A stretch of 64,000 bases of DNA from Nostoc sp. RI_552 (GTDB lineage Bacteria; Cyanobacteriota; Cyanobacteriia; Cyanobacteriales; Nostocaceae): positions 1 through 64,000 of the forward strand of contig WGNO01000006.1 in NCBI GenBank assembly GCA_016124525.1, given 5' to 3'. This document shows positions 1 through 8,666 of the stretch, one piece after another; the first letter of the stretch is position 1, and the number at the start of each line of letters is the position of its first letter. Under the pieces are notes generated by a model, which was not told the origin of the DNA, made no database searches, and saw only the letters and a program-made list of their open reading frames with translations. A program made the translations under genes and the position numbers.

Positions 1-2
1 AA

Positions 3-59
3 GTTAGCACATCTAAAGTAATGGATTATATTAACGATCCACATCATGATAGACATTGA
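3..59 (+). CDS. possible 3' end of a gene cut by the window edge
   Basis: The third frame is open from the window edge to a TGA at 57-59 and reads VSTSKVMDYINDPHHDRH. It is followed by a terminator-like hairpin about 30 bases on, which fits a real gene end, but 18 residues are too few to identify a family. It could equally be chance. Confidence 0.2.
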   Translation, partial: VSTSKVMDYINDPHHDRH

Positions 60-91
60 ATGCAGATAAATCTGCTTGAGTCGGTTTTCCA

Positions 92-112
92 CCCCGGTTT
101 AAAAACACGGGG
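92..112 (+). terminator. weak terminator-like hairpin
   Basis: CCCCG at 92-96 pairs with CGGGG at 108-112 around an A-rich loop. It lies just after the possible gene end at position 59. There is no U tract, so the call is tentative. Confidence 0.25.
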
Positions 113-144
113 CTACCAACCTCCCATATTATTTACGTGTGGAT

Positions 145-253
145 ACAGCAACTTCCGGTGTGGTGATATACGGTATTGGCGGGCAAGATGCTGACCCCAC
201 AAAAGTTTCATGATTATGATTTGTACTTCATAAGAACGAAATCTGGTGCGTAA
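145..253 (+). repeat. family A repeat, copy A1 (diverged)
   Basis: Begins ACAGCA and carries the family A core (ACTTCCGGTGTGGTGATATA, then a block like AAAAGTTTCATGATTATGAT). The end has drifted (CTGGTGCGTAA instead of CTGCTGTAA). It abuts the adenine methylase gene and may supply part of its leader. Confidence 0.75.
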
Positions 254-297
254 GCATGAAAATATAATGCCAATTCGGTTACTCTGTGGAAAACATA

Positions 298-1179
298 ATG
301 TTCCACAAATATGACACCCCGTTCCAAATGCTTAAAAGTCCATTACGTTATCCCGGTGGTAAACAAAAGGCAATTCCTCAAATTGCTCACTACCTGCTTC
401 CTAAATTTAAGGAGTTCCGCGAACCTTTTGTTGGCGGAGGTTCTGTATTTTTTCATGTGTCACAGAAGTACCAGTATATGCATTGCTGGGTGAATGATCT
501 GAACCGAGAATTATATTACTTTTGGCATCAGGTCAAAACCAACTTGCCAGAGCTAGTTGAGTCGGTGTGGAAAGTAAAAAAACAGACAACAGATGGACGT
601 ACATTGTTTAAATCTCTCGCCACCGCAGATACAAGTACCATGAGTCCACTATATCGTGCGGTGCGGTTTTTTGTTCTTAACCGGATTACCTTTTCGGGAA
701 CGATTGAAAGTGGTGGTTATAGTAGTGCTTCTTTCAAAGGTCGGTTTACAGATTCTTCCATTGAGCGGTTAGCAGCCTTGGATGGTTGTTTTATTAATAC
801 TCGTGTGACTAATTTTGACTACAGCACCCTACTTACTGAACCAGGGGAAGATGTATTTATATTTCTAGATCCACCTTATTTTAGCAAAAGTGAATCTAAG
901 CTTTATGGTAAGAAAGGTGATTTGCATAAGAGTTTTGACCATTCTCGCTTTGCCAAGCTAATGGCGGAGTGTTCACATAAATGGTTGATCACTTACGATA
1001 ATTGTGAACAAGTGCGGCGTAACTTTGCCTTTGCCTACATTTATGAATGGGAGCTACAATACGGCATGAACAACTACAAGCAGCAGAAGGCAGGCAAAGG
1101 TAAGGAACTATTCATTACCAACTACCCTGTTGAATCATACAATTTGCCTACAATCATGGAGGTTATAAGAGGAAAGTAA
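298..1179 (+). CDS. D12-class adenine-specific DNA methyltransferase (Dam-like)
   Basis: An N6-adenine DNA methyltransferase that uses S-adenosylmethionine. The family hallmarks are visible: PLRYPGGK near the N-terminus, FVGGGSVFF as the SAM-binding motif I, and FLDPPYFSK as the catalytic DPPY motif IV. At about 290 residues it is normal for the D12 class. The reading frame stays open upstream to a GTG at 286; ATG 298 and ATG 328 (giving MLKSPLRYPGGK) are alternative starts and none has a good Shine-Dalgarno, so the start is uncertain. No restriction endonuclease gene is visible next to it, so it looks like an orphan methylase, although the gene ending at position 59 is unknown. The target site cannot be read from the sequence. 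It is 21 kb from the DISARM locus and probably unrelated to it. Confidence 0.9.
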   Translation: MFHKYDTPFQMLKSPLRYPGGKQKAIPQIAHYLLPKFKEFREPFVGGGSVFFHVSQKYQYMHCWVNDLNRELYYFWHQVKTNLPELVESVWKVKKQTTDGRTLFKSLATADTSTMSPLYRAVRFFVLNRITFSGTIESGGYSSASFKGRFTDSSIERLAALDGCFINTRVTNFDYSTLLTEPGEDVFIFLDPPYFSKSESKLYGKKGDLHKSFDHSRFAKLMAECSHKWLITYDNCEQVRRNFAFAYIYEWELQYGMNNYKQQKAGKGKELFITNYPVESYNLPTIMEVIRGK

Positions 1180-1358
1180 AAACGAGTTTATCGTCCCAAT
1201 TTGGAAGAAACTCTTGCACGCGAGAATCTACCAGTATTTAAATAGTTAAGTCTTCAAACCCATTGTCTTTATTTTTTAAACATAACCTTAGTTAAGATAT
1301 CTCTAGTTTAAAAATTTATGGCACGGTTTGAGTAAAAAAAATCTGGAACACCCTAAAT

Positions 1359-2042
1359 ATGTATGAAAAAAATCAGTATAAATCTAAAAAGCTTAGATTG
1401 AAAAAATGTAAGGCTTACCAATATTGGTTGCGTTTATTAGCCGCAGCCAATTTAACAGTGTCTATTGTTGTGCAACCACAAATGGCTACAGCAGCAGGAA
1501 GTGCAGGGGCAAGAAAAATTAGTGATAACACACTCTATAAATGTTCTGGAATTGCCTATGAAATTCTCTTTGAGCAAGGAAATGTTTTTAGTGCTAGGAA
1601 TGAACTAACTATTGTTTGTTTAACATCAATAAATCAAGCCAGATGGATTATTAAAGCCAGTTCAGAATGTGATCTGAATCAGCCAACTAATGGTTTGTGT
1701 AAAGGAAATGTTGGGCTATCCTTAGAATCATCCGTTACCTATCCTAGAGATGCCTCAAATTTCCAACCAGGATCTCTAATTCGACATAGCTATCGCTTTC
1801 GCAAGGGAATACTTGGAGAGTTTTGTAGGCTTGAGCCTCCTATTATTCATGATCTAACGGATAATGACCAAGAGGAAAAAGTCTGGATATGTGAAAAACA
1901 TAGAAATCTTGGACGCACTTCTTTATCTACTACGGGAGATAATTTCCTTATGGAAATTGGAAGTTTTGAAGAGCAAGAGCAAAATTTTAGTGCACACTAT
2001 CCTTATAGTGCCATCCACAAAGAAAAGCGATCGCGTCGGTAG
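1359..2042 (+). CDS. secreted protein of unknown function
   Basis: The family is not recognised. The N-terminus is strongly basic (KSKKLRLKK), followed by a hydrophobic stretch at about residues 25-40 and an ATAAGS-like signal peptidase site near residue 46, so export is likely. The mature part has four or five cysteines that could form disulphides, consistent with a periplasmic or extracellular location. No catalytic motif can be seen. A HIP1 octamer overlaps the 3' end (KRSRR), showing it is resident cyanobacterial DNA. It stands alone: the methylase upstream ends 180 bases before, and the next gene is convergent. Confidence 0.6.
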   Translation: MYEKNQYKSKKLRLKKCKAYQYWLRLLAAANLTVSIVVQPQMATAAGSAGARKISDNTLYKCSGIAYEILFEQGNVFSARNELTIVCLTSINQARWIIKASSECDLNQPTNGLCKGNVGLSLESSVTYPRDASNFQPGSLIRHSYRFRKGILGEFCRLEPPIIHDLTDNDQEEKVWICEKHRNLGRTSLSTTGDNFLMEIGSFEEQEQNFSAHYPYSAIHKEKRSRR

Positions 2043-2215
2043 AGAGAGAATTCAGAACTTGGTTAAGATTTTTTTTAAATTCATTTACCCATATTGTGTC
2101 ATTTTCCGGAATAAGCAAGTAGTAAAGAAGCTAAATCATGCAGAAGCATAACAGGGTTGAAATTGATTTATTGCGGCAATTAAATGATTGAATTCCAGTA
2201 AGAAATCAGTATCCC

Positions 2216-2794
2216 TTAGTTAGAAGGGGGTGTCAACTCATTCCATAAACGCTCTAACTGACGCTGCCAAGCTGTTAATATTTGTTCTCTGGCTGCTGAG
2301 GTTTGGTCAATTTCACCTAATAATCCTTCTGCATAGAAACGTTCTAGGTTTTGCATGGTGGCTTGAAGAGTTTGTCCTTGCTGTTTTGCTGTCTGGATAA
2401 TTTGCCGGATGCGACTTTCAGTCAGACGATGGAAAACATGATCTAAACCAGCTTCAAATAAGGATACAAGTCGAGCGATGGCGCTGACAAAATCTTGATT
2501 GACCAAGGTTTCACTGTTGTGTTGATAAACTGCCCAAACTACAGTGTCAAAAAAAGCATAGCGGACTTCTTGGGTGTCATCAAAGTTGGCTTCTAAAAAC
2601 TGTGCTAAAAACGGTTGGGCTTCTTGGATGGGGGCAATGGGGAGTAGCACTCGTAACCAAGTATTATCTTCAGACAAGAGTACCAACAGGCGAAAGCTAG
2701 AAGTGTCTACTTGCCAGGACCCAGGGGCTATGGCTGTTACTTGTGCTGTACTAAATAATTCTGTGAGGGTATCTGCAATTTGTTCTGGTGTCAT
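2216..2794 (-). CDS. CesT/YbjN-like conserved cyanobacterial protein
   Basis: A 192-residue soluble protein. The first 125 residues look like the alpha/beta fold of Tir-chaperone/YbjN-type domains (an N-terminal helix with MTPEQIADTLTELF, then alternating strands such as FRLLVLLSEDNTWLRVLLPI). The last 65 residues are helical and charged and may form a coiled coil (RQIIQTAKQQGQTLQATMQN). The assignment is by pattern only; no function is known. It is convergent with the secreted protein and divergent from dprA, with about 115 bases between the two starts. Confidence 0.6.
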   Translation of the reverse strand: MTPEQIADTLTELFSTAQVTAIAPGSWQVDTSSFRLLVLLSEDNTWLRVLLPIAPIQEAQPFLAQFLEANFDDTQEVRYAFFDTVVWAVYQHNSETLVNQDFVSAIARLVSLFEAGLDHVFHRLTESRIRQIIQTAKQQGQTLQATMQNLERFYAEGLLGEIDQTSAAREQILTAWQRQLERLWNELTPPSN

Positions 2795-2909
2795 GGTGTG
2801 TTATGAATTTTCAGTTTCTAGGGTAACGGTTTGGGACTTCTACAGGTAGCGATGGCACAGTTGAGTGCCAGATAATTGAATACAATTGAGTAGGTGTGAG
2901 GATAGGACA

Positions 2910-4028
2910 GTGGTAGAAGAAAGAGCATATTGGCTAGCTTGGGGGGGAATTTCTGGAGTTGGACCGGTGTTAATACAACGGCTACAAAAGCATTTTGGCA
3001 CATTACACGAGGCTTGGAATGCTACCAAAGTTGAATTGGCAAAAGTTGAAGGTTTTGGTGTTCAGACATTAGAGAAAGTAGTTCAACAGCGATCGCGTTT
3101 GCATCCTGAAGAACTACTGAAACAACACCTGGTGGAAAACCCCCATTTCTGGACACCAGCGGACGGAGATTATCCCCGAGCACTGCTAGAAATTACCAGT
3201 CCACCGCCAATTTTGCACTATCGGGGTGAGGTGGACTTATTAGAAAATCTGGGGCAAAAGTCATTGGTAGCCATTGTGGGGACACGCCGACCTTCAGAGT
3301 ACGGTATTCGTTGGACGCGTCACATTAGCACAGCTTTGGCTAAAAATGGCTTTACAGTTGTTTCTGGGATGGCGGAGGGGATTGACACAGAAAGTCATTT
3401 TGCCGCCATGAAAGCAGGGGGAAGAACAATTGCGGTTTTAGGGACTGGTGTAGATGTGATTTATCCCCAAAAAAATCGAGATTTGTACAAGCAGATTTCT
3501 AGTCAAGGGTTAGTGGTGAGTGAATATCCGGCGAAAACCCCCCCTGATCGTACTCACTTTCCCCGGCGTAATCGCATTATTGCGGGTTTAAGCCGTGCTG
3601 TTTTAGTAATGGAAGCGCCTGAGAAGTCTGGGGCTTTGATTACGGCTGCTTATGCCAATGAATTTGGCAGAGATGTTTATGCTTTACCTGGAAGAGTAGA
3701 TGACTATCCATCTCAAGGGTGTTTACAACTACTGAATCAAGGTGCTTCTCTGGTTCTCAAAGAATTAGACGAACTGCTCAAAACCTTGGGAGCAATACCA
3801 AAACTGGATACAATTTACCCTGCACCAATTCTAGAAGCAATGAAGTCGCGGAATTTATCCCCAGAACTGCAACAAGTCATGGATGCAATTGATGGTGATA
3901 TTTCGTCCTTTGATTTGATTGTCCAAAAAACAGGGCTGGATACTGGGTTAGTTTCCGGTGGATTATTAGAATTGGAACTCATGGGGTTAGTTTCGCAACT
4001 ACCGGGAATGCGATACCAAAAAAATTAA
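2910..4028 (+). CDS. dprA: DNA-processing protein DprA/Smf
   Basis: DprA binds incoming single-stranded DNA during natural transformation and loads RecA on it. A helical N-terminal region with a helix-hairpin-helix (WGGISGVGPVLIQRLQKHFG) is followed by the Rossmann-like DprA core: VAIVGTRRPSEYG, VVSGMAEGIDTESH, AVLGTGVDVIYPQKN and FPRRNRIIAGLS are all family signatures. A small winged-helix C-terminus follows (LSPELQQVMDAIDGDISSFD). The frame is open to a TTG at 2886, but GTG 2910 is the better start because GAGG and AGGA lie just upstream and because the protein then begins VVEERAYWLAWGGISGVGP as in relatives. The gene is monocistronic and convergent with the beta-lactamase-fold gene, 8 bases away. 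Confidence 0.95.
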   Translation: MVEERAYWLAWGGISGVGPVLIQRLQKHFGTLHEAWNATKVELAKVEGFGVQTLEKVVQQRSRLHPEELLKQHLVENPHFWTPADGDYPRALLEITSPPPILHYRGEVDLLENLGQKSLVAIVGTRRPSEYGIRWTRHISTALAKNGFTVVSGMAEGIDTESHFAAMKAGGRTIAVLGTGVDVIYPQKNRDLYKQISSQGLVVSEYPAKTPPDRTHFPRRNRIIAGLSRAVLVMEAPEKSGALITAAYANEFGRDVYALPGRVDDYPSQGCLQLLNQGASLVLKELDELLKTLGAIPKLDTIYPAPILEAMKSRNLSPELQQVMDAIDGDISSFDLIVQKTGLDTGLVSGGLLELELMGLVSQLPGMRYQKN

Positions 4029-4036
4029 TTTTCTCC

Positions 4037-5560
4037 CTACCTGGAGGGAAAACTTTGTGGAGTGGAGAATTGGGGTGGAATGGGATTTGGGGTGATGGTG
4101 GTGCTCGTATTTTGATTTCCAGGGAGATTCATGACTGAATTAGGTACATTTTGGCTGAATTGTTCATAGGCTGTGCGAGAAATAGAGCTAATTAGTTTTT
4201 CCGCTCCGGGGTCATTGTTGGAGCGTTGTATCATTACAACGGCGATGTAACGTTTGCCGGTGGGGATATCAATTAAACCAACATCACCCAACATTGTGGC
4301 GATGTCGCCGGTTTTATGGTGTATTGTTGCTTCTACTCCTAAACCTGAAGGTAGTAGATGATTGCGCTCTGTACGGCGCATAATATCCAAAATCAAATCT
4401 CGCGATCGCATGGTGACCAAATTACCTTGATTGACCATAGCCAGCAAATTTCCCAATTCTTTGGGGCTAGTGGTGTTTGTTCCTGTTAAATCTGGCAAGG
4501 GGTTACGAAGTGCTGTAGCTGACAATCCCCAACTTTGGAAACGCTGGTTTAGTGCCTGTATACCTCCCAGTCTGGCAATGAGCATATTGGTTGCTGTGTT
4601 ATCGCTGGTGGTACTCATGAGGGTAGCCAGTTCTAGGGCGCTGTACTGGGTACCCACTTGTTGGTGTTGCAGATTTCCCGAACCAGTGGCCACCATATCT
4701 TTTTCCATAGTCAGCATTTCATCGAGGCGGACTTTACCGGCATCGACATCTTGGAAAAAGGCGATGAGAATGGGCACTTTGATTGTACTAGCTGCGGGGA
4801 AGCTGATGGAGCTATTGACATCTACATAACCACCAGTTTCTAAATCCACAAAGAAAACTCCTGGTTTAAGATTGGGGTTTGCAGTTGCCAAATTTTGCAC
4901 CGCATCTTTTAGGGGGGTAATTTCCTGGGATAAATATAAACCACCAGGGGCAAGGTTGGCCATGGGTTGTGGCTGATTTTGTCCTGTGTTTTGTCCTGTG
5001 TTATGAGATTGTGCTACAGAATTACTGGACATACGAGTGGCCGGGTCAAAGACTGACAAAATTGTGCCCACAATGGCACCAACACCAACCCCGACAATCA
5101 ATAAGCGCAGAGCATATAATGCAGTTCTGGCCATTGGTTTCAAACGAGTTTTACGGGATATTCGTTTGACAAGTTTAGGGTTTAGTTGTTTCTCTACCCC
5201 GGGGGTTTTAAACCTAACTGTTTTTGCAGGTAGTGGTGGTGTCATTTTATTGACATAGGCAATGGGTTTCACCCCTGGTGGCATGACTGGTCTTGATTTT
5301 AACCTCCCTACCTCAGCAGGAGATAGCCCAGGGATGATGTTACTGTGGCTCCTGGTTAAGGCTACTTCTTTTTTGATGGGGCGTTGCTGCTTTAGTGGTA
5401 CTTTGATTTTTTTCTTGGTCACTTTTTGACCTTGACTGTGAGCTTGGGGGGGTTTTGTTGGTTGACCCCGGGATAAATTTCTGAGGTTTTTAGTTGATTC
5501 TGACACTGTTACTCCTTGTGACTTACTCCCATGTTTAACCGCCGACTCCCGACCCAACAT
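4037..5560 (-). CDS. membrane-anchored class A beta-lactamase-fold serine hydrolase
   Basis: The protein has three parts. Residues 1-140 are very basic and rich in Pro, Lys and Gln, with low complexity, and are probably cytoplasmic. A transmembrane segment follows at about 150-171. The periplasmic part is a class A beta-lactamase/DD-peptidase fold at about 215-480. The serine-hydrolase motifs are present: STIK (258-261), SDN (319-321) and KTG (416-418). The omega-loop glutamate motif (ExxLN) of true class A beta-lactamases is not evident; the corresponding stretch reads LRNPLPDLTGTNTTSP. The enzyme is therefore more likely a peptidoglycan-acting or penicillin-binding protein than a resistance beta-lactamase. 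The last 30 residues are Pro/Ser/Thr-rich. The 140-residue basic cytoplasmic tail is unusual and may bind DNA, the membrane or a partner; that is inference. Confidence 0.8.
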   Translation of the reverse strand: MLGRESAVKHGSKSQGVTVSESTKNLRNLSRGQPTKPPQAHSQGQKVTKKKIKVPLKQQRPIKKEVALTRSHSNIIPGLSPAEVGRLKSRPVMPPGVKPIAYVNKMTPPLPAKTVRFKTPGVEKQLNPKLVKRISRKTRLKPMARTALYALRLLIVGVGVGAIVGTILSVFDPATRMSSNSVAQSHNTGQNTGQNQPQPMANLAPGGLYLSQEITPLKDAVQNLATANPNLKPGVFFVDLETGGYVDVNSSISFPAASTIKVPILIAFFQDVDAGKVRLDEMLTMEKDMVATGSGNLQHQQVGTQYSALELATLMSTTSDNTATNMLIARLGGIQALNQRFQSWGLSATALRNPLPDLTGTNTTSPKELGNLLAMVNQGNLVTMRSRDLILDIMRRTERNHLLPSGLGVEATIHHKTGDIATMLGDVGLIDIPTGKRYIAVVMIQRSNNDPGAEKLISSISRTAYEQFSQNVPNSVMNLPGNQNTSTTITPNPIPPQFSTPQSFPSR

Positions 5561-5669
5561 TCATTTCTGAAGCAAGCTGGATGGGGAAGTCACTTTTTGT
5601 TGCTTACTGGCTTTTTGTGTTTAGTTTAAGCTATGTTAGGTGTTTTGGGACAAATAATTAAAAGTTAAA

Positions 5670-6407
5670 TCATAAGTTTTCATGATTAAGTCGGTTTTTA
5701 ATGGCCCATCCTATTTGTCTCAAAATGCCTCGCAGCATAGCCACTTCTTTAGTTTGTAGGTGAGCGCGATTGTACAATTGCCGGAATTTAGCCATGCGAT
5801 GGTTGGCTGTATGGGGATACAAATAACCAATATCCAGTAGTAGAGATTCTAATTGCTGGTAGTAATTTTCCATGAGATCCAAAGTTGCCAGTTTTGTTTC
5901 ACTGGGGGGTGGGGTGTCTGGTGTTATGTATTGTGCGAGTTCATAGCAACAAATCCCCACGGCTGAAGCTAAATTCAGGGATGAATAATTTTCACTGGTG
6001 GGAATGCGAACAAATCTCTGGGCGTAATTTAATTCTTCATTACTTAAACCTCGGTTTTCCCTGCCAAAAATCAGTGCGCTTGGTTCCTCCGGTGACTCCA
6101 GTAACCAAGGTAAAGCTGTGCGGGGATTTTCTAAAGGTGCTTCCCAATCACGTACAATAGCCGTGGTGGCCATGGCTCTGATACATCCCTGTAATGCTTC
6201 TGGTAGTGTGGATACTAATAATGCTGATTTTAAAATTTCTTTGGCATGAACTGCCATTTTCAAAGCTTCTTCCGCCAGTGGATTGCATTGGGGATTGACT
6301 AATACTAAGTTATGTAAACCGAAATTTTTCATTACCCTGGCAATTGACCCTACATTCATAGGGCCTGCTGGTTCCACCAACACAATTCTTAATTGAGTTA
6401 AGTTCAT
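5670..6407 (-). CDS. SpoU/TrmH-family tRNA/rRNA methyltransferase (TrmJ type)
   Basis: A 2'-O-ribose RNA methyltransferase of the SPOUT superfamily, probably the TrmJ-like tRNA Nm32 enzyme. Motif 1 is LVEPAGPMNVGSIARVMKNFG, motif 2 is LIFGRENRGLSNEE and motif 3 is YSSLNLASAVGICCYEL, which together make the knotted SAM-binding site. A helical C-terminal extension of about 80 residues is typical of TrmJ. The frame stays open to 6521, but the real start is ATG 6407: it gives MNLTQLRIVLVEPAG and has GGAG nine bases upstream. The longer form would run through a 39-bp palindrome and is rejected. The gene diverges from the small cysteine-rich gene at 6564. Confidence 0.9.
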   Translation of the reverse strand: MNLTQLRIVLVEPAGPMNVGSIARVMKNFGLHNLVLVNPQCNPLAEEALKMAVHAKEILKSALLVSTLPEALQGCIRAMATTAIVRDWEAPLENPRTALPWLLESPEEPSALIFGRENRGLSNEELNYAQRFVRIPTSENYSSLNLASAVGICCYELAQYITPDTPPPSETKLATLDLMENYYQQLESLLLDIGYLYPHTANHRMAKFRQLYNRAHLQTKEVAMLRGILRQIGWAIKNRLNHENL

Positions 6408-6483
6408 TTTTGGTTTCTCCACTCCCATCTGAAAATAGTTTATTTTTTCCCAAAACTTACCAGATGGCTGTGTGGCATTGCAA

Positions 6484-6522
6484 TGTGACAGAAATTTTCC
6501 CAGTGGGAAAATTTCTGTCACA
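6484..6522. promoter_or_regulatory. perfect 39-bp palindrome between divergent genes
   Basis: A fully matched inverted repeat: 19-base arms TGTGACAGAAATTTTCCCA and TGGGAAAATTTCTGTCACA around one central G at 6503. It sits between the starts of the divergent TrmJ-type and cysteine-rich small genes, 77 bases upstream of one and about 42 bases upstream of the other. It could be an operator, a cruciform or an end of a mobile element; which one cannot be told here. Confidence 0.8.
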
Positions 6523-6563
6523 GCATAAAATAGCAGTCAGAGCATAGAAGAGGGTAAGATGAG

Positions 6564-6869
6564 GTGTTGAAGACGCTGTTAATGATTATTGTTAGTTTAT
6601 TGCCGTCATTGTTTTCCCTGTGGGTAATTCGTAAAACCTCTTGGCGTAGACCCTTGGGGATGAGACAAGCAGCCATGAATTTGTCAGAAAGAGCGGTTGG
6701 GGAGGGGGCGGGGCCTAGGGCTGGAGGCGAGGGCTATTATTTGGAAGGTGTGGGTTATCTCATTGGTGATATTAGTTGTAGATTTAATGCTCGGTCTGGC
6801 TATGTGCGCTGTGCTGTTAACCCCTGTGGTCCTTGTGAGGGTTGTCGTTACTATGAACCCAAGGAATAG
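6564..6869 (+). CDS. small cysteine-rich membrane-anchored protein (DUF6464-like)
   Basis: About 100 residues: a hydrophobic N-terminal helix (MIIVSLLPSLFSLWVI) that is a signal anchor, a variable linker, then a conserved-looking C-terminal block CRFNARSGYVRCAVNPCGPCEGCRY with five cysteines, which could bind metal or form disulphides. The RCAVNP-GPCEGC pattern matches my memory of the cyanobacterial DUF6464 family; function unknown. The start may be GTG 6564, TTG 6567 or ATG 6582. The family B repeat B1 begins 26 bases after the stop. Confidence 0.65.
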   Translation: MLKTLLMIIVSLLPSLFSLWVIRKTSWRRPLGMRQAAMNLSERAVGEGAGPRAGGEGYYLEGVGYLIGDISCRFNARSGYVRCAVNPCGPCEGCRYYEPKE

Positions 6870-6895
6870 ACTGCTAGTGAGGAGTTATGTTAAGG

Positions 6896-7034
6896 GTTGA
6901 CTGTTGACTGTCCGAGTTGTGCGTCGGTGATACAAAATTTGAGCAATTAATGAGTCTATTCTTAATAGACAATGAACTTTATCTGGGTAAAACGCAAAAA
7001 TTGTAAGTTTTTATTGCAGGATTCAACACTTCTG
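6896..7034 (+). mobile_element. family B short mobile repeat, copy B1, with 9-bp flanking duplication
   Basis: A 139-bp element starting with two GTTGACT heptads and ending TCAACACTTCTG. ATGTTAAGG occurs immediately before (6887-6895) and immediately after (7035-7043), a target-site duplication. Near-identical copies lie at 20.0, 38.0 and 61.0 kb. No coding capacity is seen. Confidence 0.85.
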
Positions 7035-7151
7035 ATGTTAAGGCTATTTTAGGGATGAGCATATGGAAGTATTGTTGGGTGGAATTGTGAATGAAAGAAT
7101 GATTACAGAGTATAAGAATCTAGGACTTACCCATTGACAGGATGATGATAA

Positions 7152-7256
7152 AGCACTTTCCGGTGTGGTGATATACAGTATTGGCGGGGAAGATGCCCAT
7201 ACCACAAAAGTTTCGTGATTATGATTTGTACTTCATAAGAAGGAAATCTGCTGTAA
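7152..7256 (+). repeat. family A repeat, copy A2
   Basis: About 105 bp, from AGCACTTTCCGGTGTGG to GGAAATCTGCTGTAA, matching the copies at 14.5 and 45.3 kb almost base for base. No flanking duplication is obvious. Together with B1 it fills most of the 520-base gap between the small cysteine-rich gene and sufS. Confidence 0.85.
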
Positions 7257-7368
7257 AGTAGGGGATTTAGAAACGGTGTGGTTTAGATTTTTAGTATTTT
7301 TTATGTGGGTAAGTGCTAAAGTTAATTAAAACAAAATAATTTAGTTAAAACAGTTCAAATTTCTAGGT

Positions 7369-7389
7369 CAGGTGGGAACGACCCACCTG
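7369..7389 (-). terminator. terminator of the suf operon
   Basis: CAGGTGGG (7369-7376) pairs perfectly with CCCACCTG (7382-7389) around a 5-base loop. It lies just downstream of the sufS stop; on the minus strand it is followed by a T-rich stretch. Confidence 0.7.
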
Positions 7390-7393
7390 GTAT

Positions 7394-8656
7394 TTAACTA
7401 AGGAAGGGAGCAAAAAAGTCTAGGGTTTCTTTCAGGGCTTTGATGAAAATGTCAATTTCCGCAAGGGTGTTGTAAAAAGATAAACTTACCCGTGCGGTTC
7501 CCGGTAAACCTAAGTAACGGTGTAATGGTTGGGTGCAGTGGTGTCCAGAACGAATAGCTATGCCTTCTTGGTCTAATAGTGTGGATAAGTCGTTGGGGTG
7601 AATATCTGGGATTGTGAATGCAGCCAAAGCAGCTCTACCTTCGCCCTTGAAGTTGGGTTTTGGTCCGTAGAGTTGAATTTTGGGAATTTGCTCTAGTTGT
7701 TGAAATAAATAAGCGGTGAGTTCGGCTTCGTAGGCGTGGATTTTATCCATACCAATGGTACTGAGATAATCTACCGCAGCTCCCAGGGCGATGGCTTCAG
7801 CAATTGCAGGTGTACCAGCTTCAAATTTATGGGGTAATTCTGCGTAGGTAGAATAATCCAAATACACATCTGCAATCATTTCTCCACCGCCAAAAAATGG
7901 TGGCATTGATTCTAACAGTTGTAATTTACCATACAAGAATCCTATGCCGGTGGGGGCGCACATTTTGTGACCGGATGCAACTAACCAATCACAGTTGATT
8001 TGTTGAACATCCACTGGCATATGAGGTATGCTTTGACAGGCATCAATTAAGAATTTCGCATCGTATCTGTGAGCAATGGCGCCGATTTCTGCCACTGGGT
8101 TAATGCAACCCAAGGTGTTAGAAACATGGCTGACTGCAACCAATTTTGTCTGGTGGGAAATCAGTTTTTCCAACTGTGGTAAATCAAAACAGCCTTCTGG
8201 TGTCAGTTCGACAAACTTTAATACTGCACCGGTTTTTTGTGAGACGAATTGCCAAGGAACAATATTACTGTGGTGTTCCATGACGGAGAGAATAATTTCA
8301 TCTCCTGGCTGCAAGTTGTTCATACCCCAGCTGTAGGCTACCAAATTAATGGCTTCACTGGCGTTGCGGGTATAAACGATTTCCTGACGTGATGCAGCAT
8401 TAATGAATTTGGCGATTTTATTTCGAGCTGCTTCATAAGCATCAGTGGCTTTAGCACTTAGGCTATGGGCGCCGCGGTGGACATTGGCATTATATTGTTC
8501 GTAGTAGTGCTGTAAGGTGTTTAATACGAACAAAGGTTTTTGGGAAGTGGCTGCGTTGTCGAGATAGACCAAAGGTTTTCCGTTTACTTTTTGATGTAAA
8601 ATCGGGAAATCATGGCGAATTTCATCAGCTAGGGTTTTGGTAGTGGTGAAGGTCAT
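7394..8656 (-). CDS. sufS: cysteine desulfurase SufS
   Basis: A PLP-dependent group II cysteine desulfurase that takes sulphur from L-cysteine as an enzyme persulphide and feeds it to the SufBCD scaffold. The PLP lysine is Lys231 in [11 protein letters not shown] and the catalytic cysteine is Cys374 in [11 protein letters not shown]. At 420 residues it has the usual SufS length. It is the last gene of sufBCDS, starting 10 bases after the sufD stop, and a strong hairpin terminator follows. No sufE or sufU gene is in the window. Transcription should be controlled from the SufR operators upstream of sufB. Confidence 0.97.
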   Translation of the reverse strand: MTFTTTKTLADEIRHDFPILHQKVNGKPLVYLDNAATSQKPLFVLNTLQHYYEQYNANVHRGAHSLSAKATDAYEAARNKIAKFINAASRQEIVYTRNASEAINLVAYSWGMNNLQPGDEIILSVMEHHSNIVPWQFVSQKTGAVLKFVELTPEGCFDLPQLEKLISHQTKLVAVSHVSNTLGCINPVAEIGAIAHRYDAKFLIDACQSIPHMPVDVQQINCDWLVASGHKMCAPTGIGFLYGKLQLLESMPPFFGGGEMIADVYLDYSTYAELPHKFEAGTPAIAEAIALGAAVDYLSTIGMDKIHAYEAELTAYLFQQLEQIPKIQLYGPKPNFKGEGRAALAAFTIPDIHPNDLSTLLDQEGIAIRSGHHCTQPLHRYLGLPGTARVSLSFYNTLAEIDIFIKALKETLDFFAPFLS

Positions 8657-8666
8657 GGGTAATTAA

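Noticed and set aside
298-1179. The D12 methylase as part of the DISARM system
   Set aside because: It is 21 kb away, on the other strand, and DISARM has its own methylase DrmMI.
6408-6521. Longer N-terminus for the TrmJ-type methyltransferase
   Set aside because: It runs through the 39-bp palindrome and lacks family similarity; ATG 6407 has a good ribosome binding site.
7064-7138. 24-codon ORF starting MEVLLGGIVNERM
   Set aside because: No ribosome binding site, too short and lying between two mobile repeats.
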